Source: Pseudobacter ginsenosidimutans
Lineage (GTDB): Bacteria; Bacteroidota; Bacteroidia; Chitinophagales; Chitinophagaceae
NCBI RefSeq assembly: GCF_007970185.1
Contig: NZ_CP042431.1
Location: 6,014,001-6,078,000 of the forward strand
DNA length: 64,000 nt
Direction of reading: 5' to 3'
The notes under the pieces are model-generated. The model made no database searches and was not told the origin of the DNA. It was given only the letters and a program-made list of their open reading frames with translations. Of this stretch, positions 34,381 to 43,572 are shown piece by piece. The first letter of the stretch is position 1. Each line of letters begins with the position of its first letter. Position numbers and translations under genes: made by a program.

Positions 34381-37300
34381 ATGATCAATTCTACCCGGTC
34401 TTACAGACTGCTGCGGAGAAGTGTTGTGCGCGTATTCACCGGATGCCTGATTCTCTTCTCATTTTCTTATGCATCTAACGGACAGGACACAGCGAAACCG
34501 AAACAAGACAAGTTCCTTCTCAAAACAGATACTATCCCCCGAAAAGATCCTCCCCCTTCTGATACGATCCCTAAAAAAGATACTGTTCCCATATTGCAGG
34601 ATACTATGCCAACGCAGGCAGACGATAGCCTCAGGCAGCAAACAGATACAGCACTCGTTACCGGCAGGGTATCGCTGCCTGCTGAATCCACTGACCTCTC
34701 GGGAACTTCGGTTCAGGTAAAAGGACAGCAGGCCGTGATCCTCACAGACAGTTCCGGCCGCTTCGCCATCAGGGCCAAACCCGGAGATGTACTCGTTTTC
34801 AGCAGGGTCGGTTTCAGAAGCACCGAGGTAAGGGTCAGTGCACAGAAACAGGTCACCGTCAGTTTGCAGGCCGCGGGCAGCGATGAGCTTGACCAGGTAG
34901 TGGTGGTCAGCTATGGCAAACAGCGGCAACGAAACATCACCGGTTCCATCGCAGTAGTGGAAGCAACGGATATCCGCGATATCCCCGCTGCTGAATTCGG
35001 ACAAAGACTCAATGGTAAAGTGCCCGGCCTGCAGATCAACCAGGTGACCGGCAGACCCGGTCAGGCCATGACCTTCCGCCTCAGAGGCGCATCCTCTCTC
35101 AATTCAGGCAACCAGCCTTTGTTTGTAGTGGATGGTCAACCGGTAACTGATATCAATCTGCTGAATCCTGACGATATTGAAAGTTTCAGTGTGCTGAAAG
35201 ACGCTTCCTCCACAGCGCTCTACGGGTCACGCGCAGCCAATGGCGTTGTGATGATCACCACAAGAACTGCCAAACCCAACAAGACCGTTGTTACTGTCAA
35301 CAGCTCCGTTGGCTGGCAAAGCGTAGCAGAAAGAGGCAGGCCCAATACCATGAACGCAAGAGAATTTGCCACGTTCATGAAGGAATATTATGAAGATAAA
35401 AGACGCTACGAAGGAACGCCCACCGATCCTCCACGCGAACCAACACTGGATGATGTGCCGGAAGAATATCGTAATCCCTCACAATATGGAGAAGGAACCG
35501 ACTGGTACGATGAGATGCTGAGAACTGCCCCCATGCAAACACACACCGTGAATGTATCCACGGGCACCAACAAGGTACTCAGCAGTATTACCGCTACCTA
35601 CTTCAATCAACAGGGTGTGATGCTCAACACAGGGATGGAACGTTTTTCTTTTCGCGCCAATAACGAGTTCCGCCCCATCAAAGGACTCAAGCTTGGATTC
35701 AATATTGCGCCTTCGTTCCAGAATGATAAGAACACAAGAGCCAACCTGGATGGAAACCGGCAGATCCTTGTACTGGGTATGATCGCTTCACCACTCGTTC
35801 CCAAACAAAACCCGGATGGAAGCTTTCCGCTCAGAGGCAGCTCTACAGGCATGTATGCCATGCCCAATCCTTATCAGCAATTGCTCAATGCGAACGTAGA
35901 TCAGAAAACCTTCAGGATGCTGGGTAATGCATATGCTGAACTGGAGATCATCAAAGACCTGAACTTTCGCACCAGCGTGAATGTAGACCTGGGGAATGCA
36001 GATTACAATGCATTCTACAATAAGAACTATGGTACATTCGGGTCTCCCCCACCCAATACCAATATCAACGCAGTGCACAGTTCCTTCAACTATACCTCCT
36101 GGTTGACGGAAAACACACTTACTTATAATTTCTTTCTCGGCGCCGATCATCATTTTGATGTACTGGCAGGATATGCTGCACAGAAATACAGTCGTAATCT
36201 CCGGAATATCTCAGGCACTAATTTTCCGAACGATCTTATTCCCTGGATCATTCAGGGCTCAGGCGTGAACAGCGGCAACACCAACAATACAGAATGGGAT
36301 ATGATCAGCTGGTTCGGAAGACTGAATTATGATTTCCAGAACAAGTATTTCATCACGGCTAATATTCGTCGCGATGCATCTTCACGATTCGGAACCGATA
36401 ACAGGTGGGGATATTTCCCATCAGTTGCGGCTGGTTGGGTTGTGAGTGATGAGAAGTTTTTCCCCAAGAGCAAGCTGATGTCATTCCTCAAACTGCGCGG
36501 CAGCTATGGTCTTACAGGAAATAATAATATCGGGGATTATACACAGGTGTCGCTGCTGAGTCCCACTCCTTATACATTTGAAGGAGCCACCAGCAGTCCC
36601 GGTTATTCCATCACTTCTCTCGGTAATCCGCTGCTGAGCTGGGAAACCTCCAAACAACTTGATCTCGGATTGGAAGCATCTTTTCTTGACGACAGAATCC
36701 AACTCACTTACGATTATTACAGGAAAGAAACAGAAGACCTGTTGTATCGCATCGATCTACCTTCTTCTTCAGGATATACGCAGATCACTTCCAATGTTGG
36801 TTCTTTCAGGATGTGGGGTCATGAGATCTCACTCAGCACCCTCAACCTCACAGGAGCATTGAAATGGACCACCAATTTCAATATCGCTTTCAATGATAAC
36901 AAAGTGCTTCGCCTCCAGAACGACAACCCTATCGGCGGCACAGGTACGTATAACGATTATAACCGTACCGCTGTGGGCCGCAGGATCGGTGAGTTCTGGG
37001 GCTATGTGTTCGACGGCGTTTATATGACACAGGAAGAATTTGATTCGCAACCCAAACACAATACTTCTGCTGTAGGTACCACAAGAATGAAAGATATCGA
37101 TGGCAATAATGTGATAGATGCAAAGGATAAAGATTTTATCGGCAATCCCAACCCACGTTATCTCTACGGCATGACCAATACACTTAGCTGGAAAAACTGG
37201 GATTTCAATGTAGTGGTTTCAGGCGCTGCAGGACATGATATTATGTACGTGAATAATCAGAACCTTTTGAATATCGACGGCATTTTCAATGTAACGAAAG

Positions 37301-37650
37301 ACATGGCCCAACGCTGGCGTTCACCCTCCAATCCCGGCAATGGCAAAGCGCCGCGCACACTCACAGGCACAACCGAATTGTACAGGCTCGGCAATTCCAA
37401 TTGGGTCTCTCCCGGTGATTATCTTACTGTGCGTAACATAACGCTCGGATATACTTTCACGGATGTTCTGAAGTACGTGAAGTCGGCCCGCATCTATATC
37501 AGCGGCAACCAGCTTTTCGTTTTCACGAAATACAAAGAACAAAACCCAGAGGCCAACGACAGCCGGGATCAGGCCACAACAGGTGGTCTGGACAATGGAT
37601 CCTTTCCCGTTCCCAGGAACTTTATCATTGGAGCCAATATCAGTTTCTAA
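34381..37650 (+). CDS. SusC/RagA family TonB-dependent transporter with an acidic/Pro-Thr linker
   Basis: A TonB-dependent transporter of 1089 residues. After a long signal region (about residues 1-35, VFTGCLILFSFSYASNGQ) there is an unusual disordered segment (about 36-90) with repeats of the type DTIPRKDPPPS, DTIPKKDTVP, QDTMPTQADDS. It is followed by the carboxypeptidase-regulatory-like domain (VTGRVSLPAEST), TonB box (LDQVVVVSYGKQRQRNITGS), plug (FVVDGQPVTD, DASSTALYGSRAANGVVMI) and barrel ending NFIIGANISF. It is 38 bp upstream of susD in a two-gene unit without enzymes or regulator, so the substrate cannot be guessed from context. Confidence 0.95.
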   Translation: MINSTRSYRLLRRSVVRVFTGCLILFSFSYASNGQDTAKPKQDKFLLKTDTIPRKDPPPSDTIPKKDTVPILQDTMPTQADDSLRQQTDTALVTGRVSLPAESTDLSGTSVQVKGQQAVILTDSSGRFAIRAKPGDVLVFSRVGFRSTEVRVSAQKQVTVSLQAAGSDELDQVVVVSYGKQRQRNITGSIAVVEATDIRDIPAAEFGQRLNGKVPGLQINQVTGRPGQAMTFRLRGASSLNSGNQPLFVVDGQPVTDINLLNPDDIESFSVLKDASSTALYGSRAANGVVMITTRTAKPNKTVVTVNSSVGWQSVAERGRPNTMNAREFATFMKEYYEDKRRYEGTPTDPPREPTLDDVPEEYRNPSQYGEGTDWYDEMLRTAPMQTHTVNVSTGTNKVLSSITATYFNQQGVMLNTGMERFSFRANNEFRPIKGLKLGFNIAPSFQNDKNTRANLDGNRQILVLGMIASPLVPKQNPDGSFPLRGSSTGMYAMPNPYQQLLNANVDQKTFRMLGNAYAELEIIKDLNFRTSVNVDLGNADYNAFYNKNYGTFGSPPPNTNINAVHSSFNYTSWLTENTLTYNFFLGADHHFDVLAGYAAQKYSRNLRNISGTNFPNDLIPWIIQGSGVNSGNTNNTEWDMISWFGRLNYDFQNKYFITANIRRDASSRFGTDNRWGYFPSVAAGWVVSDEKFFPKSKLMSFLKLRGSYGLTGNNNIGDYTQVSLLSPTPYTFEGATSSPGYSITSLGNPLLSWETSKQLDLGLEASFLDDRIQLTYDYYRKETEDLLYRIDLPSSSGYTQITSNVGSFRMWGHEISLSTLNLTGALKWTTNFNIAFNDNKVLRLQNDNPIGGTGTYNDYNRTAVGRRIGEFWGYVFDGVYMTQEEFDSQPKHNTSAVGTTRMKDIDGNNVIDAKDKDFIGNPNPRYLYGMTNTLSWKNWDFNVVVSGAAGHDIMYVNNQNLLNIDGIFNVTKDMAQRWRSPSNPGNGKAPRTLTGTTELYRLGNSNWVSPGDYLTVRNITLGYTFTDVLKYVKSARIYISGNQLFVFTKYKEQNPEANDSRDQATTGGLDNGSFPVPRNFIIGANISF

Positions 37651-37688
37651 CCGGCAATTACAATTGAAGACCTATCTAATCTAATTAT

Positions 37689-39236
37689 ATGAAACGTTAT
37701 CTTTTAATTTTACTGGTAGCCTGCACCGGACTTGGTTCCTGCAAGAAAGACTTCCTGGACCTGCTGCCCGAAGGCAGCATTCCTCCCGAAAATTATTTCA
37801 AGAATACAGAAGAGTTTCAGCAGGCGCTGACAGGTGCGTATGTGCCTTTGCGTGATATAGCCAATATTGCCTTCTTCATGGATGAAATGCGATCAGACAA
37901 TACCCATTATGATTACAATGCGCAGGATCGTGGAGGGATCGGTTATGAACAGCTGGCGGATTTCATGGATGATGCCGGCAATAGCGTGATCAATACCAGG
38001 TACGCAGCCGCATTCAATGGCATATCCCGCACCAATGTGATCCTCGACAGACTGGAGACCATCCAGTTTGAGATGGCTGAGGAAGACAGAAAAAAGATCA
38101 CTGGTGAAGCCAAAGCGCTTCGTGCACATTATTATTTCGACCTGATCCGTCATTTCGGTCCGGTTCCTCTGCACCTGCACGAAGTGCGCACTTCAGAGCA
38201 GGCATTCAGGCCCCGGAGCACAAGCGACAGCATCTACAATCAGATCATTGCCGACTTTACGGAGGCTATCAATTCGCTGGCTCCTCCGGCTGGCTTCCCT
38301 TCCTATGGCCGCTTCAACAAAGGATCAGCGTCAACGGAACTGGCTCTTGTGTATATGACCCGCAAACAGTTCGATCTGGCGGTACCGTTACTCCAGGATG
38401 TAACCACTATGGGGTACGATCTGTGGCCGGCATATAAAGATGCTTTCAATCCCGCCAATGAAAGCAATGCCATGAACAAGGAATCTATTTTGGAAGTGGG
38501 ATATAAATCGGGAACCGATGGACAATCCAGTCAATTTATTTATCGGTTCTTACCATTGACGGTAGACCTGGCGCCCATTATCGGCTTCTCCTATAATAAT
38601 GTGAATGGTGGCTGGAACACGCCCACCCAGGACCTGATTGATACTTACGAAGATGGTGATGCGCGACTGCCCGCCAGCATCAATATCCTGGAAGGAAGGA
38701 TCAGGAGCGGTGATACAGGATGGTTACCAGATAAAGTGATCACAGATATTACTTCTTATACCCCTCCTGCCGGCACTACTCCGAAGGTTTTTGTGAGCAA
38801 GTATTTCTTTCCTCCGTATACTGCTCCGGGTTATAATACCGATCAGAACTGGCCGGTATTCCGGTTTGCAGGTGTGTTGTTGTGGCTGGCAGAATCGCTG
38901 AATGAAAGTGGAAGACCGGGTGATGCGTTGGCACCTCTTAATCGCGTAAGAAAAAGAGCCGGACTGGATCCGGTAAATGCCGGCGATCCTGGTTCACTCC
39001 GAACAATTATTGCAAATGAACAAAGAGTGGAACTGGCTTTTGAGAATTATCGCTGGCTGGATCTGGTGAGAACCGACAAAGCCATCGAAGTGATGACAAC
39101 ACATGGGGAGGAAATGAAATCATTGTATAGTTATCTTTTGCCTGGTTCGTATAATGTGAATGCGAATAAGTTGATCTATGCGATTCCGCTGCGGGAGGTG
39201 ACGCTGAATAAATTGGATCAGAATGAGGGGTATTAA
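37689..39236 (+). CDS. SusD/RagB family outer-membrane lipoprotein
   Basis: A SusD homologue of 515 residues with lipoprotein signal (LILLVACTGLGSCKKDFLD; Cys at about residue 18). It has the opening LLPEGSIPPENYFKNTEEF, the TPR-like core with LRAHYYFDLIRHFGPVPL, and the RagB/SusD C-terminal block FENYRWLDLVRTDKA with the closing YAIPLREVTLNKLDQNEGY. It partners the SusC gene immediately upstream. No GH or PL gene and no anti-sigma/sigma pair are adjacent, which is common for SusCD pairs used for non-polysaccharide nutrients. Confidence 0.95.
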   Translation: MKRYLLILLVACTGLGSCKKDFLDLLPEGSIPPENYFKNTEEFQQALTGAYVPLRDIANIAFFMDEMRSDNTHYDYNAQDRGGIGYEQLADFMDDAGNSVINTRYAAAFNGISRTNVILDRLETIQFEMAEEDRKKITGEAKALRAHYYFDLIRHFGPVPLHLHEVRTSEQAFRPRSTSDSIYNQIIADFTEAINSLAPPAGFPSYGRFNKGSASTELALVYMTRKQFDLAVPLLQDVTTMGYDLWPAYKDAFNPANESNAMNKESILEVGYKSGTDGQSSQFIYRFLPLTVDLAPIIGFSYNNVNGGWNTPTQDLIDTYEDGDARLPASINILEGRIRSGDTGWLPDKVITDITSYTPPAGTTPKVFVSKYFFPPYTAPGYNTDQNWPVFRFAGVLLWLAESLNESGRPGDALAPLNRVRKRAGLDPVNAGDPGSLRTIIANEQRVELAFENYRWLDLVRTDKAIEVMTTHGEEMKSLYSYLLPGSYNVNANKLIYAIPLREVTLNKLDQNEGY

Positions 39237-39409
39237 GTTTATCGTTCAAAATCAGAACCTGCTGTTTACCGGGGTTCGGCTGGGTAACTTCCACGATAAG
39301 AGATAGTTTGCTATGGTCCGATCAGGTGAAATTTTCTGAATAATTCTTTGGGAGATAACATAATACACCTATATTTGCACCCCGATTTAAGCCGATTGGC
39401 TTAAGGATT
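39237..39409. other. Spacer between susD and tRNA-Pro
   Basis: No gene seen; it carries the tRNA promoter at its 3' end. Confidence 0.6.
39347..39377 (+). promoter_or_regulatory. Promoter of tRNA-Pro, exact Bacteroidota consensus
   Basis: TTTG at 39347-39350, a 19-bp spacer and TATATTTG at 39370-39377 exactly fit TTTG-N19-TAnnTTTG. The tRNA begins 33 bp after the -7 box. Confidence 0.8.
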
Positions 39410-39483
39410 CGGGTGGTGGCGCAGCCCGGTAGCGCACTTGCATGGGGTGCAAGGGGTCGCTGGTTCGAATCCAGTCCACCCGA
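39410..39483 (+). tRNA. tRNA-Pro (anticodon GGG)
   Basis: A 74-nt cloverleaf. The acceptor arms CGGGTGG and CCACCCG pair over 7 bp with an A discriminator; the D arm has GCGC-AGCCCGGTA-GCGC; the anticodon arm is CTTGC-ATGGGGT-GCAAG with GGG at the anticodon; the T arm is CTGG-TTCGAAT-CCAG. The 3' CCA is not encoded, as usual in this phylum. Confidence 0.95.
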
Positions 39484-39487
39484 CGAA

Positions 39488-39520
39488 AAGAAGCCCTTTC
39501 GCTTAGCGGAGGGGCTTCTT
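39488..39520 (+). terminator. Hairpin after tRNA-Pro
   Basis: AAGAAGCCCTTTCGC and GCGGAGGGGCTTCTT pair with two G-T wobbles and one mismatch-free core, directly after the tRNA; the T tail is weak. Confidence 0.55.
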
Positions 39521-39658
39521 AGTTACAGTAACCTTTTGAAATTTATTTACTAAGGCGATCGGAAACCTCGGTGCAAACGAACTGTTCAAAAGAAAATATC
39601 CCTAAAAAAGTGTTTAACTTTTCGGCAGTGCAAGCCTCCGATTTTTTTATAATAGCTC

Positions 39659-40114
39659 TTATGCAAGACTTTGTCCTATCAGTAGATGGGTGCTTAATAC
39701 AACCCTGTTCCAAAGATTGATAGTAATTACAGCCGTTATTATATCTGCGATTTGGGTCTCGCTAAAAAACTGTAAGGCGTTTGAATAGGTTTCATCCGAC
39801 AATCCATTCCGATGGATTAATGTTATCTCTTCGGTTATTGCCAACACTGCTTTTTCTTCATCCGTAAAAATACCCTCAGCTTCTCTCCAGGTATTCAATA
39901 GAAAAATACGCTGATTTGTTTCACCATTTTTAATTGCGTCCTGAGTGTGAGTGTTGATACAATACGCACAGCCGTTGATTTGTGAAGCACGGATTTTTAT
40001 AAGCTCTTTGGTTGTCCTGGATATAATAGATGATTGTGAAAGGTAGATTTCTAAACCAACCATCGCTTTTAGCGCATTTGGAGCAACTTCTTTAATGTTA
40101 AATCGTTTTTGCAT
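39659..40114 (-). CDS. Carboxymuconolactone decarboxylase / AhpD-like protein
   Basis: A 151-residue all-helical protein of the AhpD/CMD family. The redox-type motif CAYCINTHTQ (CxxC...H) is intact, with preceding helix LIKIRASQINGCA and following DAIKNGETNQRIFLL. Members with this motif are peroxidase-like antioxidant enzymes. It lies 68 bp after a Crp/Fnr regulator on the same strand, a recurrent pairing in which the regulator probably controls it. AT-rich compared with the core genome. Confidence 0.85.
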   Translation of the reverse strand: MQKRFNIKEVAPNALKAMVGLEIYLSQSSIISRTTKELIKIRASQINGCAYCINTHTQDAIKNGETNQRIFLLNTWREAEGIFTDEEKAVLAITEEITLIHRNGLSDETYSNALQFFSETQIADIITAVITINLWNRVVLSTHLLIGQSLA

Positions 40115-40182
40115 TGTATTATTCTTTTAAAATTGTTCAATGCAAAATTGGAAAGTAAGAAATTGAAAAAACTTAAACTGGT

Positions 40183-40758
40183 TTAAGAAAGAAGTTTCTT
40201 TCGGATTTCACTTAAATATTCGGGGGTAAAACCCAGATAGGAAGCGATTAAGTATTGAGGAACTCGTTGCACGAATTCGGGGTGATTTCTAACGGCCTGG
40301 AAATAAAATTCTTCTTTTGAAAATGAAAAAAGAAATTTGATACGTTTTTGAGCTGCTGCATATGCCCGTTGGTAAACAAAACGGAAATAGCGTTCCATTA
40401 CCGGAAACTCCTTTAATAGGTTCTCCTGTTTTTTTTGAGTGATGTAAAGTACAATAGATTTTTCTACAGCCTGAATATAAAATTCCGTAGGAACCTTGTT
40501 TTCGTAGGCAAAGTTATCTGTAAGCCACCAGGTTTCTATTGCAAATTCAGTGGTTTGTTCAATGCCTTTTTCGTTGATGTAAAACTTTCGCAATAAGCCG
40601 CTCAGAACAAAATAATGATGTCTGCAAATTTGTCCTTCCTGTAATAGGTTTTCTTTTTTAGCCACCTCTTTCGCATCAAAGTACTTTTTAATTTCTGCGA
40701 ATTCATCGTCTGATACTTGTGCGAATTTGGCTATATGATTTTTAAATATATCCAGCAT
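40183..40758 (-). CDS. Crp/Fnr family transcriptional regulator
   Basis: A 191-residue regulator: cyclic-nucleotide-binding-like beta-roll (about residues 25-115, with QEGQICRHHYFVLSGLLRKFYIN), the dimer helix, and a C-terminal winged HTH (about 145-190) with VPQYLIASYLGFTPEYLSEIRKKL. The nucleotide-binding residues of CRP are not evident and there is no Cys cluster of FNR, so the signal is unknown. It probably controls the adjacent AhpD-like gene downstream. Confidence 0.88.
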   Translation of the reverse strand: MLDIFKNHIAKFAQVSDDEFAEIKKYFDAKEVAKKENLLQEGQICRHHYFVLSGLLRKFYINEKGIEQTTEFAIETWWLTDNFAYENKVPTEFYIQAVEKSIVLYITQKKQENLLKEFPVMERYFRFVYQRAYAAAQKRIKFLFSFSKEEFYFQAVRNHPEFVQRVPQYLIASYLGFTPEYLSEIRKKLLS

Positions 40759-41220
40759 TTGGGTTAAAAGAGTGTTCGGTTTAGGATTGCACGTAACTCT
40801 TGTATGGGCAAAATCTCACCAAAGACTTTCGTAAATATAGCCATGTAGAGCCAGTTCCCGAAAGTTGTTTTAATGAATTTAATCATTTAATCGATGAGCT
40901 GATTGGTCTACTCTTTTTGGATCAGGCTCCTGGTCATAGAGGTTTCAATACTTTACAATGTCTCGAATTGGCTGAAAAACTTGAAATTTCCTTTAAATCC
41001 TCAATAAAACGGTTCGACATTTGTCCAGTCTTCCCGACTGAAACAGGAAACCCGCTCCGAGAGCGGGTTTCCTGTTTATTGGATTTTGTTGGAAAAATGC
41101 TTATCCATTGACTACCAAGATATTTCGAGTTCGAATCCGGTTGGATGTTATGTGATGCCACCCAACATTGATAAACGGAAATATATTCGCTAAATCAATT
41201 TCCACTTTGCATGCGAAATT
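40759..41220. other. Long AT-rich spacer with an orphan hairpin
   Basis: About 460 bp. A frame of 103 codons from a TTG at 40800 has no homology I recognise, no good start and no coding-like composition, so I do not call it. The clear structure is the 17-bp hairpin at 41041-41077. The stretch may be the remains of a deleted gene and its terminator. Confidence 0.5.
41041..41077. terminator. Perfect 17-bp stem hairpin without an evident upstream gene
   Basis: AAACAGGAAACCCGCTC and its complement GAGCGGGTTTCCTGTTT flank a 3-nt CGA loop. GC-rich core with A/T ends is terminator-like in either direction. No gene ends close to it on the plus strand, and on the minus strand the nearest gene start is downstream. 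Confidence 0.55.
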
Positions 41221-41535
41221 ATGAGCATGCACCAACCTAATAAAAGTAAATTAGGCTTCCCTGCTGACTTTAGAGTTAGATATACATTTTTTGTCAAAGA
41301 AAAGGGAGGCAGAAGTAAGCTCCCCTTCCAAGGCATCCGTTCAGATTTCTGGTATGATTTTGAAGGCCATAGCCAAAATCAACTTTATATGATTGGGCCC
41401 GAATTCGAGGACTCTTTGGGAAACATCATTTTGGATAATTCAAATCCTTTGCCCATAAATGGAACTGCTCTCATGTGGATTATAGTTCCTGAAAGACGAC
41501 CTTATCATCAAGGCAAAGTTAAGGTTGGAATATAA
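41221..41535 (+). CDS. Stand-alone EF-Tu domain-III-like protein
   Basis: A 104-residue protein without signal peptide. The run FRVRYTFFVKEKGGRSKLPF, then GIRSDFWYDFEG, a central acidic strand and the ending WIIVPERRPYHQGKVKVGI follow the pattern of elongation factor Tu domain III (EEGGRHxPFxxGYRPQFYF ... AIREGGRTVGAGVV). It lacks the GTPase domain entirely. Such isolated domain-III proteins occur in Bacteroidota with unknown function; it may compete for or sense partners that bind EF-Tu. Similarity is judged by eye and moderate. AT-rich accessory context. Confidence 0.5.
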   Translation: MSMHQPNKSKLGFPADFRVRYTFFVKEKGGRSKLPFQGIRSDFWYDFEGHSQNQLYMIGPEFEDSLGNIILDNSNPLPINGTALMWIIVPERRPYHQGKVKVGI

Positions 41536-41658
41536 GGCTATCGAAATACTTGGGCTCTTTACGAATCCTACACACTGACATAGTCTGAAGAAAACATTTA
41601 GTGGTTCTCATTTCATATCTGAGGTATTAATAACGTTAATCTCATGTCAGGCGATGGT

Positions 41659-42330
41659 TCAAGAATGTTGCTGTTCATATTTAGAACTAATTTTTAGTAT
41701 ACAGCTTGCATAATATTGTCCTTGCAGCAAAAAGACAGCCTTGAATGTTGGATTTTCATATTCATTTTCTTTTCCGTTTATTAACCAGGATGAAGGGTGA
41801 ACATACTTAGAGTATAGCTTGAAAAACGCTTCATATTCTTCTCTATTTCCTGTGTGTGTCGCAAGCAAACCTACACTCCAATGTTTGGATTCTGTCAATT
41901 CGTGCTCTTTTACAATGTTTCTAATATGTTCCATTCTATCGAGAATTGGTTTAGCCGTCTCTTCAGTGGCCCCGTATTTTTTTAAAGTCAATATACCTTC
42001 ATAAATTTCAATCTCATCAGTTGCTTTCTGAACTACAAATTCCTTCGCTTTCTCTGGATTGATTGTAATGTATTCAGCAATTAGATAGCATTCGAAGAGG
42101 TTTCTAGTGAGCCAAGCATTTAATTCAATAGGTAGTTCCAAAGAAGAAAGTAACCTATTTACAAGAATTGAAGAGTAATTGAGCACATTTTTTAATGTAA
42201 CACCTAAAAAGTCATCCGGTTTACTGATTGATATTTTTGACGAACCTTCATTTAATTGCTGCTGTATTTTAATGAGGTTTGCCTTCAGGTCGTTAAAAGA
42301 CCCAGCTATTATTTTATCTTCAAATTTCAT
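41659..42330 (-). CDS. DUF5677-like hypothetical protein
   Basis: A 223-residue helical protein. The central block LPIELNAWLTRNLFECYLIAEYI and the C-terminal AFFKLYSKYVHPSSWLINGK resemble DUF5677 and other helical proteins that end in a Y-x-x-Y-VH-x-S motif. No TM segments or signal. The role is unknown. It is AT-rich and sits among other accessory genes with no close partner. Confidence 0.5.
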   Translation of the reverse strand: MKFEDKIIAGSFNDLKANLIKIQQQLNEGSSKISISKPDDFLGVTLKNVLNYSSILVNRLLSSLELPIELNAWLTRNLFECYLIAEYITINPEKAKEFVVQKATDEIEIYEGILTLKKYGATEETAKPILDRMEHIRNIVKEHELTESKHWSVGLLATHTGNREEYEAFFKLYSKYVHPSSWLINGKENEYENPTFKAVFLLQGQYYASCILKISSKYEQQHS

Positions 42331-42466
42331 GATTGTTAATTAACTATTGCCTAACTCTTGAATTTACGAAATCTAGTCAAAAACCTTTCTAAATACAGCT
42401 GAACATTCGAAAGGTTTTTATAGTATAGCTGGATTGGTGATTTTGATTTGCATTGCCCCTGGCATT

Positions 42467-42922
42467 CTAATCCGTTTCCAACTTTATGCAAATTGCCAGC
42501 GGGCGAATCACTTCTCCGGCAACTACTTTACCGTGGCACTTGCCAGGAATCCATTTAGGCATCTTATTAATAAGTTCCAGCGCAGCTTTTTCAAGGGAAT
42601 TCAGTTGTAAAGAATCACTTCTATTTTGAATGCAAGGTTTTTTTATTTGCCCGTCTGTATCAACAATGAATTTTATCCTTGGCATTGGCAAGGAAGCTAA
42701 ATCACCTTCGGTGTCCTGTAGAGTCAATAGATTTTTGTTTAAGAAACGAGCATATGCCGTGACTCCACCAGGAAATTCAGGTTCAATTTCCAAACTAGTA
42801 TAAATTTTCTTTTTTAGGGACTTGCTGTAATAATAATCGCAATTGTTTGAGACATCGAAAGCCGATGTTTTACCATCTAACAACAGGTATGTTGCAAAAA
42901 ATAAGAAGGATAGTATTTTCAT
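42467..42922 (-). CDS. Secreted TonB-C-terminal-like hypothetical protein
   Basis: A 151-residue protein. The ATG at 42922 opens a signal peptide (MKILSFLFFATYLLLDGKTSA). The mature part has IEPEFPGGVTAYARFLNKNLL and MPRIKFIVDTDGQIKKPCI, then INKMPKWIPGKCHGKVVAGEVIRPL, which matches the TonB C-terminal fold as found in many Bacteroidota energy-transducer-like proteins (PEFPGG ... FVVDxDGxI ... MPxWxPGxxxGxxV). It lacks a TM anchor and a proline-rich linker, so it is not a functional TonB; it is probably a periplasmic relative. Confidence 0.65.
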   Translation of the reverse strand: MKILSFLFFATYLLLDGKTSAFDVSNNCDYYYSKSLKKKIYTSLEIEPEFPGGVTAYARFLNKNLLTLQDTEGDLASLPMPRIKFIVDTDGQIKKPCIQNRSDSLQLNSLEKAALELINKMPKWIPGKCHGKVVAGEVIRPLAICIKLETD

Positions 42923-42999
42923 CAAATCTGCTTTTTGTTAAAACGTGCGGCTTTATAAATGTAAGTGTATTGTACAGATCAAATACTTACTTCCACAGA

Positions 43000-43572
43000 T
43001 TATTTCTCATAACTTATTGTCTCTCCATTATAATCGATCTTATACTTGCCTCCGCTAAAGTCAGTTAATTGAATAAAATCCTCATTCATTTCAAAAGGAT
43101 TTCCCTCGTATAAGGATACAAATATATCTGCTCCTCCGAAACTCCAAATAACATTACCTTTTCTATCAATTCTTGAAACAGTTAATTCTCCATGTGAAAT
43201 ATAGGAATCTTTATATTTATGAATTGAAAAACATGTGGCCCAATCCACTTCAGTCATCCAATTCAGATTTAGGTCAGGAATTGTTAAGGAGAAAACGTTA
43301 TTGCAGCACCTGATTATTAAACTATCATTGTCTATAATTACAGAATTGGAATTCACGGAAGTTGCACCAGCTACAGCTTGTAATATTGCACTAGCTTTTT
43401 TTATTTCACGTTGGTAAATTATGATTGCATGTTGTGAAGTCGGAATGCAGTCTTCGTCCTTAGCAGGGCGATAAGTATTCTCATATAAGCCTAAATGCTC
43501 TAATGTTTGACTGGATTTATACTCGTCAAATACTTCAATAATGAAATCTTTAAGGGATAGAGTTATTTTCAT
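43000..43572 (-). CDS. Hypothetical protein, possibly immunity-like
   Basis: A 190-residue cytoplasmic protein from the ATG at 43572 (MKITLSLKDFIIEVFDEYKS). It is beta-rich in the second half, with SLTIPDLNLNWMTEVDWATC and GNVIWSFGGADIFVSLYEGN, ending KYKIDYNGETISYEK. I do not recognise the family, although WSFGGADIFV-type strands recur in small Bacteroidota proteins found next to toxins. No toxin gene is adjacent. AT-rich. Confidence 0.5.
   Translation of the reverse strand: MKITLSLKDFIIEVFDEYKSSQTLEHLGLYENTYRPAKDEDCIPTSQHAIIIYQREIKKASAILQAVAGATSVNSNSVIIDNDSLIIRCCNNVFSLTIPDLNLNWMTEVDWATCFSIHKYKDSYISHGELTVSRIDRKGNVIWSFGGADIFVSLYEGNPFEMNEDFIQLTDFSGGKYKIDYNGETISYEK

Noticed and set aside
40800-41111. 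103-codon frame opening with TTG in the spacer after the Crp gene
   Set aside because: No ATG, no recognisable domain, and it runs through the perfect hairpin at 41041, which a coding gene would not normally contain.
41115-41140. GTTCGAATCC stretch resembling a tRNA T-loop, possible att remnant of tRNA-Pro
   Set aside because: The flanking bases do not form a T-stem or acceptor stem, and only about 10 nt are shared with the tRNA, as expected by chance for the conserved T-loop.
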